From assembly GCF_000696095.1 (NCBI RefSeq), contig NZ_BAYX01000002.1, positions 1 to 64,000 on the forward strand: a stretch of DNA of 64,000 nt, given 5' to 3'. Under the pieces are notes generated by a model. The model ran no database searches, was not told the origin of the DNA, and worked only from the letters and a program-made list of their open reading frames with translations. A program made the translations under genes and the position numbers. Origin of the DNA: Rhizobium rhizogenes NBRC 13257. GTDB lineage: Bacteria > Pseudomonadota > Alphaproteobacteria > Rhizobiales > Rhizobiaceae. Positions 25,030 through 33,989 of the stretch are shown here, piece by piece (within the stretch, counting starts at the first letter, position 1; every line of letters starts with the position of its first letter).

Positions 25030-26835
25030 ATGTCCCTGACTGCCGCCGTCGAGCCTGGCGTATTGCGCCGGTATGCCAGCGACCAGATTGTCACGCTCGC
25101 CAAACTCGTGATCGAAAATGCCTTCCAGCCGATCGTCGAAGCCGGCACGGGCACGGTCTTCGGCTACGAAGCCTTGATGCGCGGGCAGGAGCGGATCGGT
25201 TTCGACAGCCCGATCGAAATTCTCGATGAGGCCGAGCGTAGCGGCCAGCTCCTGGGGCTGGAGCAGATGGTGACGAGCCGGGCAGTGGCGAAATTCGCGA
25301 CGCTCCCCAATGCTGGCACCGCAACCCTTTTCCTCAATCTCGATGTCCGCCTGATCCCACAGGGCGACGTTCTGGTCGATGGTCTGCTGCAGTATATGAA
25401 GAAGGCCGGCATTGCGCCGTCCTCCATCTGCTTCGAACTCTCCGAGCGCTTCGACAATACCAGCGTGCCGGAGTTTTCCGATCTGGTCGCCAAGATGCGG
25501 GATGCCGGTTTCAAGCTGGCGATCGATGATTTCGGCGTCGGTCATGGCGAAATGAAGCTCCTGGCCGACTATCCTGTCGATTATCTCAAGATCGACCGGC
25601 ATTTCGTCGCCAATATCGATCGCAACGCCCGCAAGCGGCACATCTTAAGAAACATCGTCAATATCGCCCATGTCCTCGGCACCCGCGTCATCGCCGAGGG
25701 GATCGAGACCGAGGCGGAGTTTTTGACCTGCCGCGAATTCGGCGTCGATCTCGTCCAGGGCTGGTTCATCGCCCGCCCGACGATGCTGGTCAACGAGCTG
25801 AAGCCCGCCTTTCCGCATCTGCAGGATCTCGGCAAGAGGGCGCGCAACAGCCAATCGCTGGACGAGGTTCTCATTCGCAAGCAGATCGAGGTGCTGCCGA
25901 CCATCGGCGAGAACGACAGCATCGACAGCGTTTTCGAACTCTTCCGCCGCAATCCGCGTCGCGCCTATTTCCCCGTCGTCAATGCCAATGGCGAACCGCG
26001 CGGCATCATCCACGAGTACCAGCTCAAGGAATATATTTACCAGCCCTTCGGCCGCGACCTCCTGAAGAACAAGGTCTATGAACGCTCGATTTCCCATTTC
26101 GTCGAGATGGCGCCGATCGTCGGCCTGGATTCCGACGCCGACACGCTAATGGCGATCTTCGCCAATATGGAAAGCAGCGATTGCCTGATCGTCACCGAGG
26201 GCACGCATTATGCCGGCATCGTCTCGGCCGCCTCGCTGATCAAGGTCATCAACGAAAAGCAGCTCAAGGTCGCTCAGGATCAGAACCCGCTCACCGGCCT
26301 GCCGGGCAACCGCGCCATTCATGATTTCATGCAGAGCACCGGCCGCGATGGCGATGAGGTCAGGCACTTTTGCTATTGCGACTTCGACAATTTCAAGCCG
26401 TTCAACGATGCCTACGGCTTCCATCTTGGTGACCACGCCATCTCGCTATTCGCCGCTCTGATGCGGCGTTATTTCTTCGCCGAGCGCCATTTCCTCGGTC
26501 ATGTCGGCGGCGATGATTTCTTCATCGGCGTCTCCGGCTGGACTGTGGAAGAGCTGCGTGAAATCCTCGACAGGCTGCTTGCCGATTTCCACGCCGATGT
26601 GCTGGAGTTCTATTCGCCCGAGGATCGCACCGCCGGCCGTATCCGTGGTCATGACCGCAGCGGCGCCGAGGCCATGTTCCCGTTGATGCGTTGCTCCATC
26701 GGCATTCTCGAGCTGCCCGAGGGGCTGGTCATCGACGATATCAACCGCGTCAGCACCTCGATCGCCGGCATCAAGGCAAGGGCGAAGGAGAGCGAAATCG
26801 GCATTTCGTTCCTGAGCCTGGGCGAGACGAATTGA
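25030..26835 (+). CDS. EAL-CBS-GGDEF(-like) cyclic-di-GMP signalling protein
   Basis: The 601-residue cytoplasmic protein has an unusual order: an EAL phosphodiesterase domain first (about residues 20-255; YEALMRG, FELSER, IDDFGVGH, LKIDR, AEGIET), a CBS-pair-like middle (about 285-405), and a C-terminal GGDEF domain (about 415-590). The EAL metal and catalytic positions seem intact. In the GGDEF domain the signature is HVGGDDFF, Asp in place of Glu, while CDFDNFKPFNDAYGF is conserved, so cyclase activity is doubtful but possible. No transmembrane segment. ATG 25030 follows GGAG; starts at 25018 and 25024 are alternatives. Confidence 0.9.
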   Translation: MSLTAAVEPGVLRRYASDQIVTLAKLVIENAFQPIVEAGTGTVFGYEALMRGQERIGFDSPIEILDEAERSGQLLGLEQMVTSRAVAKFATLPNAGTATLFLNLDVRLIPQGDVLVDGLLQYMKKAGIAPSSICFELSERFDNTSVPEFSDLVAKMRDAGFKLAIDDFGVGHGEMKLLADYPVDYLKIDRHFVANIDRNARKRHILRNIVNIAHVLGTRVIAEGIETEAEFLTCREFGVDLVQGWFIARPTMLVNELKPAFPHLQDLGKRARNSQSLDEVLIRKQIEVLPTIGENDSIDSVFELFRRNPRRAYFPVVNANGEPRGIIHEYQLKEYIYQPFGRDLLKNKVYERSISHFVEMAPIVGLDSDADTLMAIFANMESSDCLIVTEGTHYAGIVSAASLIKVINEKQLKVAQDQNPLTGLPGNRAIHDFMQSTGRDGDEVRHFCYCDFDNFKPFNDAYGFHLGDHAISLFAALMRRYFFAERHFLGHVGGDDFFIGVSGWTVEELREILDRLLADFHADVLEFYSPEDRTAGRIRGHDRSGAEAMFPLMRCSIGILELPEGLVIDDINRVSTSIAGIKARAKESEIGISFLSLGETN

Positions 26836-26916
26836 CGCCCTCCAATACCAGCTTCTTTTCAAGCCGCATGCGCTAAACTATCTCCATTGCTTTGCTGGGA
26901 TGAGGAGAGTCGAGCT

Positions 26917-27915
26917 ATGCGCTTGCCGTCTGAAATGCGTTTTGTGGATTTGCCGTCCTTCGGTGCGCCCGAGGTCATGACCATCGCCCGCAAGCCTCTG
27001 CCGGTGTTGAAAGATGGCGAGATCCTCGTTCGGGTCGAGGCGGCCGGCGTCAACCGGCCAGATGTGGCGCAACGGCAGGGTATCTATCCTCCGCCGAAGG
27101 ATGCCAGCCCCATACTCGGGTTGGAAGTTGCCGGCGAAGTCGTCGATGTCGCGCGCGGCGTCACGGAATTTGCCATCGGCAACAAGGTCTGCGGTCTCGC
27201 CAACGGCGGTGCCTATGCCGAATATTGCGTTCTCCCGGCCAGCCAGGCTTTGCGGTTTCCGAACGGCTATGATGCCGTTCGCGCGGCGGCGTTGCCGGAG
27301 ACGTTCTTCACCGTCTGGGCCAACCTTTTCCAGATGGCCGGTCTCACCGAGGGCGAGAGCGTCTTGATCCATGGCGGCTCCAGCGGCATCGGCACGACGG
27401 CGATCCAGCTTGCCCATGCTTTCGGCGCCACGGTCTACGCCACCGCTGGCTCGAAGGAGAAATGCGAGGCCTGTGAGAAGCTCGGCGCGAAGCGGGCGAT
27501 CAACTATAAGGACGAAGATTTCGCCGAGGTGATCAAGGCAGAAACCGGCCACGGTGTCGATATCATCCTCGACATGATCGGTGCTGCCTATTTCGAAAAG
27601 AACCTGGCCTCGCTCGCCAAGGACGGTTGCCTGTCGATTATCGCCTTCCTCGGTGGCTCGGTGGCCGAAAAGGCCAATCTGCAGCCGATCATGGTCAAGC
27701 GCCTGACGGTGACGGGATCAACCATGCGTCCGCGCACAGCGGAAGAGAAACGCGCCATCCGCGACGACCTCCTGTCGCAGGTCTGGCCGCTGCTCGACGA
27801 GGGCAGGATTGCCCCCGTCATCTACAAGACCTTCGCCTTTGACGACGTCATCGACGCGCATCGGCTGATGGAGACCAGCAATCACATCGGCAAGATCATG
27901 CTGAAGCTGGCTTGA
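26917..27915 (+). CDS. NAD(P)H:quinone oxidoreductase (zeta-crystallin / PIG3 type MDR)
   Basis: The 332-residue medium-chain dehydrogenase lacks the zinc-binding residues of alcohol dehydrogenases. It has the quinone reductase segments [58 protein letters not shown] (NADPH-binding loop) and [15 protein letters not shown]. It reduces quinones or related carbonyls with NADPH. ATG 26917 has GAGGAGAG upstream. Its 3' end overlaps that of the convergent MFS gene by 20 bases. Confidence 0.88.
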   Translation: MRLPSEMRFVDLPSFGAPEVMTIARKPLPVLKDGEILVRVEAAGVNRPDVAQRQGIYPPPKDASPILGLEVAGEVVDVARGVTEFAIGNKVCGLANGGAYAEYCVLPASQALRFPNGYDAVRAAALPETFFTVWANLFQMAGLTEGESVLIHGGSSGIGTTAIQLAHAFGATVYATAGSKEKCEACEKLGAKRAINYKDEDFAEVIKAETGHGVDIILDMIGAAYFEKNLASLAKDGCLSIIAFLGGSVAEKANLQPIMVKRLTVTGSTMRPRTAEEKRAIRDDLLSQVWPLLDEGRIAPVIYKTFAFDDVIDAHRLMETSNHIGKIMLKLA

Positions 27916-29314
27916 GAGTGAACGACATGGCGATGGCGACGAGGCCGGGCAGGGCCATCAGCGTATAGAGCCATGTCGCCGCCGACAGGCTGCCGGCGAT
28001 GCCGCCGGGATGGGCGAGCCCGGCACTGTTGACGATGACGCCTGCGAGCGCTGCGCCGAAGGCGCCGCCGAGCGATTGGACCATCGAGATGGCCGCCGAA
28101 GCCTTGTCCTGCTCTGTTTGGTCGGCAAGGCTGATGATCCTGGCGATCAGATGTCCCCAGCCAAGACCGACGCCGAAGCCCATCAGGAACATGGAGATGA
28201 CAGCGGGCGCGAGCCAGATGAGATGGCCGGCCGGATTGTCTCTGGCGACAAAGGGGATCAACGAAGCGGTGGAGACGGTTTCAAGCACGCAGCCGATGAT
28301 GATCGCAATGACGGCTTGCCGTCCCGAAAACGAGGCACTGAAGAAGGCCGCCACGGTCCAGCCGAGTGCCACCAGCGCGACGAGGTAGCCGGAGGCGAGC
28401 GGTGCGACGCCGTGCAGGTTTTGCAGGAAGTAAGGGATGTAGATATCGCTCGTCAGCACCAGCATCATGGTGAACATCATCAGATAGAGCCGGGATATCG
28501 GCTTGGCGAGGGTGACGGCGCCCGTTGGCAGGAGCCGGGTCTGCCCCTTGCTCTCGAAGATCAACATTGCTGCGATGAAAGCGACAGATAGGCCGATCAG
28601 CAGGATCTTGTAGGATTCATGATCGCTTGTGCTCGCAAAACTCGTTAGCAGGACTGCCGTGAGCAGAAGTGCGATCTGGACCAGCGGCGTTTTCCCCTCC
28701 GCGCGATCGTCCTTGACCTTCGGCAGCAGCCATCGCGCCGACAGGGCCATGAGACCGGCCACAGGCACGAGAATAATGAAGGCCTCGCGCCATGCATGAC
28801 CGGCGGAGAACATTCCGCCGAGCGTTGGCCCGAGCACCGTGGCGACGCCCCATATTGCCGCATACAGCGTGGAGGCCTTGCGCCACATCGGCTCGGGATA
28901 AACGAAGCGAATAAAGGCATAGGCAAGGCCTGCGAGCATGCCGACGCCGTAACCTTGTACAGCGCGGCCGGCCAGCACGACATGCATCGTGGGTGCGATG
29001 GCACAGATCAGGTTTCCGGCGCCGAATATCAGCGCCGCCGCAACATAGACCGCGCGCAGGCCCATGCCTCTCGGCCGTGTCGCAACGGTGATCGAGCCGA
29101 GCACGCCGGCCGCAACGAAAAGCGTCGTCATCCAGGAAAACAGCTCTAGGCCGCCGATGTCTCGAACGATAGACGGCGTGAGCGTCGCGGTGATGTAGGA
29201 TTCGACGGCATAGAGGGTGACGCCGCCACCGAGCATCAATGTCGCGGGGAGGAGCCGGGGTGAGAAGAGAGTGAAGATGGAGTCGGACGTATCTGCGTGG
29301 TCGATGCTGGACAT
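27896..29314 (-). CDS. MFS transporter (DHA2-like)
   Basis: The 472-residue membrane protein has 12-14 hydrophobic segments, an early [23 protein letters not shown] segment typical of drug:H+ antiporters of this group, and [19 protein letters not shown] (motif C-like region). Export of a drug or metabolite is likely; the substrate is unknown. It is divergent from the Cys-rich regulator at 29416, and the shared 100-base gap contains a strong palindrome, which suggests regulation by that protein. Confidence 0.86.
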   Translation of the reverse strand: MSSIDHADTSDSIFTLFSPRLLPATLMLGGGVTLYAVESYITATLTPSIVRDIGGLELFSWMTTLFVAAGVLGSITVATRPRGMGLRAVYVAAALIFGAGNLICAIAPTMHVVLAGRAVQGYGVGMLAGLAYAFIRFVYPEPMWRKASTLYAAIWGVATVLGPTLGGMFSAGHAWREAFIILVPVAGLMALSARWLLPKVKDDRAEGKTPLVQIALLLTAVLLTSFASTSDHESYKILLIGLSVAFIAAMLIFESKGQTRLLPTGAVTLAKPISRLYLMMFTMMLVLTSDIYIPYFLQNLHGVAPLASGYLVALVALGWTVAAFFSASFSGRQAVIAIIIGCVLETVSTASLIPFVARDNPAGHLIWLAPAVISMFLMGFGVGLGWGHLIARIISLADQTEQDKASAAISMVQSLGGAFGAALAGVIVNSAGLAHPGGIAGSLSAATWLYTLMALPGLVAIAMSFTLKPASA

Positions 29315-29350
29315 CGGATGTTCCTCGGTGTTTTCCCTGGCGAATAATTA

Positions 29351-29374
29351 TTTTCCAAGTTATAGATTGGAAAA
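29351..29374. promoter_or_regulatory. Operator palindrome between MFS and Cys-rich regulator
   Basis: TTTTCCAA-GTTATAGA-TTGGAAAA is a perfect 8+8+8 inverted repeat. A third TTGGAAAA half-site occurs at 29408-29415, touching the regulator's ATG at 29416. The arrangement is what one expects of a dimeric repressor controlling both divergent genes, including its own. Confidence 0.65.
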
Positions 29375-29415
29375 TTACATCGCCGTGGAATTAAAACAAG
29401 AGAAAACTTGGAAAA

Positions 29416-30042
29416 ATGCGCCAGTCGCCTGTCAACCGAATCCTGATCCTGTTGAAAACCGAAGGTCCGCAGCTTGCAGCAGCCCTCGGCAGCGCGCTTG
29501 GCATATCGTCGGAAGCGGTGCGCCAGCAGTTGACGAAGATGGCGGAGGAGGGGTTGGTCGAGCCGGTGACGGAGGCGTCCTCGGGCAGGGGCAGGCCGCG
29601 ACAGCTCTGGCATCTGACGGCAGCCGGCAACCGGCAGTTTCCCGACGGCCATGCTGACCTCACCGCGACGCTTCTGGCGACCATGGCCGACCAGCTTGGG
29701 CAGGGGGCGGTCGACGCGGTGATTTCAGCCCGCGAGGTGGAGACACTGAAGCGTTACCGCAGCGAAATCGACATCGGCTCCGACCTGCCTTCGCGTGTTG
29801 CCACGCTTGCGGCCATCCGCACGCGCGAAGGCTACATGGCCGATCATTGGTTGGAGGAGGACGGCTCCGTCATCCTGGTGGAAAATCACTGCCCCATCTG
29901 TTCAGCCGCAAGCGTCTGCGCCGGCTTCTGTCGGTCGGAGCTCGAGACGTTTCGTGAGGCGCTGGCGGCAAGCGTGGAGCGGGAGGAGCATATTCTGCTC
30001 GGGGCGCGGCGTTGTGCGTACAGGATTCGAGCTGCTGTCTGA
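29416..30042 (+). CDS. Winged-helix regulator with C-terminal Cys cluster (SufR-like)
   Basis: The 208-residue protein has an N-terminal winged HTH (INRILILLKTEG-like start, ALGISSEAVRQQLTKMAEEGLV, then GRGRPRQLWHLT) and a C-terminal region with five cysteines: ENHCPICSAASVCAGFCRSEL (159, 162, 168, 172) and GARRCAYRI (200). This layout matches SufR-type ArsR-like regulators that bind an iron-sulfur cluster. The ligand is inferred, not shown. It is divergent from an MFS pump and flanked by a palindrome repeated at its own start. Confidence 0.82.
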   Translation: MRQSPVNRILILLKTEGPQLAAALGSALGISSEAVRQQLTKMAEEGLVEPVTEASSGRGRPRQLWHLTAAGNRQFPDGHADLTATLLATMADQLGQGAVDAVISAREVETLKRYRSEIDIGSDLPSRVATLAAIRTREGYMADHWLEEDGSVILVENHCPICSAASVCAGFCRSELETFREALAASVEREEHILLGARRCAYRIRAAV

Positions 30043-30198
30043 AGGAGGGGCACGGTCAGTTTCAAGCCGAGAGCCCGAATGACGCCCATCTGCACCAACT
30101 TTGTAACCAGATAGCCGCTGCCACTATATGCCGATTGGCAACCCTCCCAGCAGCGACTAACAATACCTCATCCCGCAAATCAAAGAGCGCTTTCCATC

Positions 30199-31206
30199 AT
30201 GTCCAATCCTGTCTGCGTCGAAGTCACCCGTGGAAATCTCGTTGAGAGCCGTCATCGTGGATCGGTCGCCGCGGTCGATGGCGACGGGAAGCTGGTTTTC
30301 TCACTTGGCGATATCGAAAACGGCGTGTTTCCGCGTTCCGCCTGTAAGGCGATGCAGGCTTTGCCACTGGTCGAAAGCGGCGCGGCGGATGCCTATGGCT
30401 TCGGTAATAAGGAGCTGGCGCTGGCCTGCTCTTCGCATAATGGCGAGGACGAGCATGTGGCGCTGGCCGCGTCCATGCTTGCGCGTGCCGGTCGTGATGT
30501 GACCACGCTTGAATGCGGCGCGCATTGGTCCTTCGACCAGAAGACGATTATCCATCAGGCGCGCACTCTCGACAAGCCGACGGCGCTGCACAACAACTGT
30601 TCGGGCAAGCATTCCGGTTTCATCTGCGCCTGTTCTCATCAAGACATCGATCCCACGGGCTATGTCGGCTACGACCATCCGCTGCAGCAGCAGATCCGCG
30701 CGACGATGCAGAGCCTGACGGACACGCCGCTGGGCCATGACAATTGCGGCATCGACGGCTGCGCCATCCCGAGCTACGCCGTGCCGCTCAGGAGCCTGGC
30801 GCATGGCTTTGCCAGGATGGCGACCGGTAACGGACTGGAGCCATTGCGCGCCAAGGCGTCTCGCCGCCTGTTCGACGCCTGCATGGCCGAGCCCTTCTAT
30901 GTCGCCGGCACCGATCGCGCCTGCACGAAGCTGATGCAGATCGCTCCCGGCCGGATTTTCGCCAAGACCGGCGCCGAAGGCGTCTTCTGCGCGGCGATCC
31001 CCGAGCAGGGCGTTGCGATTGCCGTCAAATGCGATGATGGCACAACGCGCGCCGCCGAGGCCATGGTGGCGGCCACACTCGCCCGCTTCTTTGAAAAGGG
31101 CGGTGATATCAACTCGGGTTTGATGGCCATGGCCAATAAGGCGCTGAACAACTGGAACCGCATTCATGTCGGCGATATCAGGGCGACGACAGTCCTGACG
31201 GCTTGA
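30199..31206 (+). CDS. L-asparaginase of the Rhizobium etli type (class 3)
   Basis: The 335-residue enzyme hydrolyses asparagine to aspartate and ammonia. It belongs to the asparaginase II family unrelated to the E. coli enzymes. Visible marks are FPRSACKAMQALPLVESGA (the serine-lysine S-x-x-K pair near 48-51), ACSSHNGEDEHV, NNCSGKHSGF and DNCGIDGCAIPSY, whose cysteines and lysine form the metal site in R. etli ReAV. The length is nearer to the constitutive shorter R. etli enzyme than to ReAV. Monocistronic; no aspartase gene beside it. Confidence 0.9.
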   Translation: MSNPVCVEVTRGNLVESRHRGSVAAVDGDGKLVFSLGDIENGVFPRSACKAMQALPLVESGAADAYGFGNKELALACSSHNGEDEHVALAASMLARAGRDVTTLECGAHWSFDQKTIIHQARTLDKPTALHNNCSGKHSGFICACSHQDIDPTGYVGYDHPLQQQIRATMQSLTDTPLGHDNCGIDGCAIPSYAVPLRSLAHGFARMATGNGLEPLRAKASRRLFDACMAEPFYVAGTDRACTKLMQIAPGRIFAKTGAEGVFCAAIPEQGVAIAVKCDDGTTRAAEAMVAATLARFFEKGGDINSGLMAMANKALNNWNRIHVGDIRATTVLTA

Positions 31207-31212
31207 TACGGC

Positions 31213-31968
31213 TTACGCGACGAGGATGCTCACTCCGGCGTCTCGATAGGGTGCGAGACTTCCTTCCGCAACGTTAGACGGCACGATCATGTCCGAAATC
31301 GCCGTGATGGGCAGGATGTGGCAGGGCGAGGCGGCATCCAGCTTCTCCTGTGTCGCCAGCACATAGGTTTCCGCCGAACATTGGGTGATATGCCGCTTGA
31401 TGGCGGCTTCCTCGAAGTCGCCGGTCGAAAGACCGCGGGCGGGATGGATCGCGGTGACCCCGAGGAAGAAGATGTCCGGCCGCACCAGCGAGATCGCCGC
31501 CATCGCCACGGCCCCCGTCGCCACCATCGAATGCTTGTAGAGTTTGCCGCCGATCAGGATGACTTCGGCCGTCGGGTGATGCTCCAGTTCGCCTGCGATT
31601 GTCGGGCTGTGGGTGACGATAGTGAAGGCGAAGTCCCTGGGGAGGTGGCGGGCGATTTCCGCATTCGTTGTGCCGCCGTCGAGGAACACGGTCTGTCCCG
31701 GCCGAACCATCCCCGCCGCATAGGCGCCGAGCTGACGCTTCACCTCCGACGACACGTTTTGCCTCGCCGAGAAATCCGGTAGTTCGGGTGAGAGCGGCAG
31801 CGCGCCGCCATGCACGCGCTTCAGCAGCTTTTCCGCCGCCATCTCTCGAAGATCCCTGCGGATCGTGTCCTCTGACAGACCGAGATCGTCCGCGACCGAC
31901 TTGGCGATCACCTGACCGTCGCGGCGCAGGATATCGAGGATGAGGGTCTTTCGTTGACTGGTGAGCAT
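31213..31968 (-). CDS. DeoR-family transcriptional regulator
   Basis: The 251-residue protein starts MLTSQRKTLILDILRRDGQVIAKSVADDLGLSEDTIRRDLREMAAEKLLKRVHGGA, the standard DeoR HTH. It is followed by a sugar-phosphate isomerase-like effector domain (VFLDGGTTNAEIARHLP, AEVILIGGKLYKHS). Members usually sense phosphorylated sugars. A much longer open extension to 32421 is antisense to the neighbour and is rejected; a start at 31995 is possible but lacks a ribosome site. Divergent from the DUF4406 gene. Confidence 0.88.
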   Translation of the reverse strand: MLTSQRKTLILDILRRDGQVIAKSVADDLGLSEDTIRRDLREMAAEKLLKRVHGGALPLSPELPDFSARQNVSSEVKRQLGAYAAGMVRPGQTVFLDGGTTNAEIARHLPRDFAFTIVTHSPTIAGELEHHPTAEVILIGGKLYKHSMVATGAVAMAAISLVRPDIFFLGVTAIHPARGLSTGDFEEAAIKRHITQCSAETYVLATQEKLDAASPCHILPITAISDMIVPSNVAEGSLAPYRDAGVSILVA

Positions 31969-32094
31969 GCTGCCTGCTTTTGCACGATAATTCATGATAT
32001 ATCGTGAGTTTACCAGAAATGAGTCGACAATCAAGAAATTTAATGCATTTTCGTGCAAATTCCTGCAAGCGGCAGGAGAAAAAGGAGATGTGAC

Positions 32095-32451
32095 ATGTTG
32101 ATCCTGATTGCCGGACCCTATCGCTCCGGAACCGGGGACGATCCCGAAAAGATGGCCGAAAATCTCAAGCGGCTGGAAGAGCCGTCCCATGCGCTGTTCA
32201 GGGCAGGGCACTTGCCGATGATCGGCGAATGGGTCGCCCTGCCGGTCTGGCACGCCGCCGGCGGCAAGAGCATCGGTGACGATCTCTATGAGGAAATCTT
32301 CCACCCGACCGCCCACCGGCTGCTGCAGCTTTGCGAGGGTGTTTTGAGATTGCCGGGCGAATCCAAGGGCGCGGACAATGATGTTCGCATTGCCCGCGAA
32401 CGCGGCATTCCCGTCTGGCATCGGCTGGAGGATGTGCCTGGCTGCGCCTAA
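32095..32451 (+). CDS. DUF4406-type protein (nucleoside deoxyribosyltransferase-like fold)
   Basis: The 118-residue protein begins MLILIAGPYRSGTGDDPEKMAENL, and has LPMIGEWVALPVW and a C-terminal RLPGESKGADNDVRIARERGIPVW. The IAGPYRSG start and the GESxGAxxDvxxA ending are the active-site-like elements of DUF4406 / deoxyribosyltransferase-like proteins. The reaction is unknown. AAGGAGATG precedes the ATG at 32095. It is divergent from a DeoR regulator, which may control it. Confidence 0.78.
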   Translation: MLILIAGPYRSGTGDDPEKMAENLKRLEEPSHALFRAGHLPMIGEWVALPVWHAAGGKSIGDDLYEEIFHPTAHRLLQLCEGVLRLPGESKGADNDVRIARERGIPVWHRLEDVPGCA

Positions 32452-32633
32452 GGAACTTGCCGCCCATCTTCATGGCATGACGTGCGGGCCTTCGGTTTCC
32501 AGCGTCGCGTCATGGGGATGGGCACGCCCTTCCGCATCAATCAAAAGCTTTCATGGCAGGTATCAGTGCCAGCCACTTCCGTATTTGCCCGGATGCCTTT
32601 AGCTTTCCTCGGAGTCGAACCGAGGAACAGAAT

Positions 32634-33254
32634 ATGCCGACACTCTATTTTGCAACGGGCACCTGTGCGCTCGCAAGCCTGATCGCGCTTGAAGAATCCG
32701 GTCTCGCCTACGAAGCCCGGCCCATCAGCTTCGCCAACGGCGAGCAGCGGTCGCCGGAATACCTGGCGATCAATCCCAAGGGTCGCGTTCCCGCGCTGAT
32801 CACCGACAAGGGCGTCATTACCGAAAATGTAGCGATTCTCGCCTATGTCGCCCAGATCGCCCCGCAGGCAAAGCTGGCGCCGCTCGACAATCCTTTCGAA
32901 TTCGCCCGCATGCAGGCTTTCAACAGCTATCTCGCTTCGACCGTGCATATCAATCATGCCCATAAGATGCGTGGCCATCGCTGGACTGACGATGCCTCAG
33001 CAATCGAGGCGATGAAGGCCAAGGTGCCGCAGACCATGAGCGAGAGCTTTGCCCTGATCGAGGAGACGATGCTGGAAGGCCCGTGGGTCATGGGTGAGCA
33101 GTATACCGTCGCAGACGGCTACCTCTTCACCCTGACGCGCTGGCTGCCCGGCGACGGCGTCGATCTGGCCCGCTTCGAAAAGGTCAGTGCTCATCACGCC
33201 CGCATGCTGGAACGCCCGGCCGTGCAAAGGGCGCTTGCAGCCCAGCAGAGCTGA
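32634..33254 (+). CDS. Glutathione S-transferase family protein
   Basis: The 206-residue protein has the bacterial beta-class-like GST layout: MPTLYFATGTCALASLIALEESGLAYE, INPKGRVPALITDKGVITENVAILAYVA in the thioredoxin-like domain, and MGEQYTVADGYLFTLTRWL in the helical domain. The catalytic Cys would be in GTCALAS. GAGGAACAG precedes the ATG. Substrate unknown; one of three GST-like genes in the window. Confidence 0.88.
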   Translation: MPTLYFATGTCALASLIALEESGLAYEARPISFANGEQRSPEYLAINPKGRVPALITDKGVITENVAILAYVAQIAPQAKLAPLDNPFEFARMQAFNSYLASTVHINHAHKMRGHRWTDDASAIEAMKAKVPQTMSESFALIEETMLEGPWVMGEQYTVADGYLFTLTRWLPGDGVDLARFEKVSAHHARMLERPAVQRALAAQQS

Positions 33255-33617
33255 TCAGATGGTCTCGAAGGCGGCTCGCAGCTTTTTCGGCGCGCGAAAC
33301 CGCCAGGCTTCGATTAGCCGCAACTGCAGTTCGGCATCGCCGATTTCGGCGATGCGCAGCGGCAGCGACGGCCAGCCGATATAGTGATCCGATTGGAAAT
33401 AGATCTCCGGTGCCATCTCGATCAGTTGTTCCTTGCGGTCGACGGGCAGGGACAGCACGATGGTTTTGGTGTTCTTGATCGAGGCGAATGCTTTGCCGCC
33501 GATTTTCAGCGCCGGCAGGCCGTAATGGGTACTGGTTTCGACGTCGGGCAAGTGGGCTGCTGTTACGAGCCGCAAAAGGCGTTGGAGAATGGCAGCGGTT
33601 TCGCCGTTCGGTTTCAT
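33255..33617 (-). CDS. MmcQ/YjbR-family protein
   Basis: The 120-residue product matches the YjbR fold by THYGLPALKIGGKAFASIKNTKTIVLSLPVDRKEQLIEMAPEIYFQSDHYIGWP and a C-terminal EAWRFRAPKKL. The family binds DNA in some members but has no defined function. The ATG at 33617 is chosen from family start; the stop touches the end of the convergent GST gene. Confidence 0.8.
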   Translation of the reverse strand: MKPNGETAAILQRLLRLVTAAHLPDVETSTHYGLPALKIGGKAFASIKNTKTIVLSLPVDRKEQLIEMAPEIYFQSDHYIGWPSLPLRIAEIGDAELQLRLIEAWRFRAPKKLRAAFETI

Positions 33618-33655
33618 GCTGTGCTCGTCAACGCCACAAACAGCACCGCTTTTCT

Positions 33656-33841
33656 TCAGGCGCATTCATTCGAGCAGGCTTCCCGTCTTTCCATCCGCCG
33701 CCCCAGATTTTCCGGCATGAGCGGCAGATCGGCCAGTTCTTCCAGCGACATGGCTTCCAGCACGGGATGACTGAGCGGATCGTCTTCGCGCTCGCGATCC
33801 TCGTCCAGCAGGTGATTGAAGAAAAGCTTCAGTATCGACAT
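33656..33841 (-). CDS. Small acidic protein (61 aa), unknown function
   Basis: ATG 33841 is preceded by GAGGAGG at a normal distance. The product starts MSILKLFFNHLLDEDREREDD, then HPVLEAMSLEELADLPL, and ends with two cysteines. It is strongly charged with no membrane segment. It lies 38 bases upstream of the YjbR-type gene in the same direction and may be co-transcribed. I recognise no family; the strong ribosome site supports expression. Confidence 0.6.
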   Translation of the reverse strand: MSILKLFFNHLLDEDREREDDPLSHPVLEAMSLEELADLPLMPENLGRRMERREACSNECA

Positions 33842-33989
33842 GACATGCCTCCTCGTCTCTCCGCGAATATGCGCCCATGGGGCATTCAGTGGGTCTGTGG
33901 CGGCAGGTTTCAACTCTATGCTGTGATGATCGCGCATTTCGCGCTGAATTTCAATTGAGAATGCCGGGATGCTGATATAGATATTCTAT

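Noticed and set aside
31969..32421. N-terminal extension of the DeoR regulator
   Set aside because: It lies antisense to the DUF4406 gene and has no DeoR similarity; the family start is at 31968.
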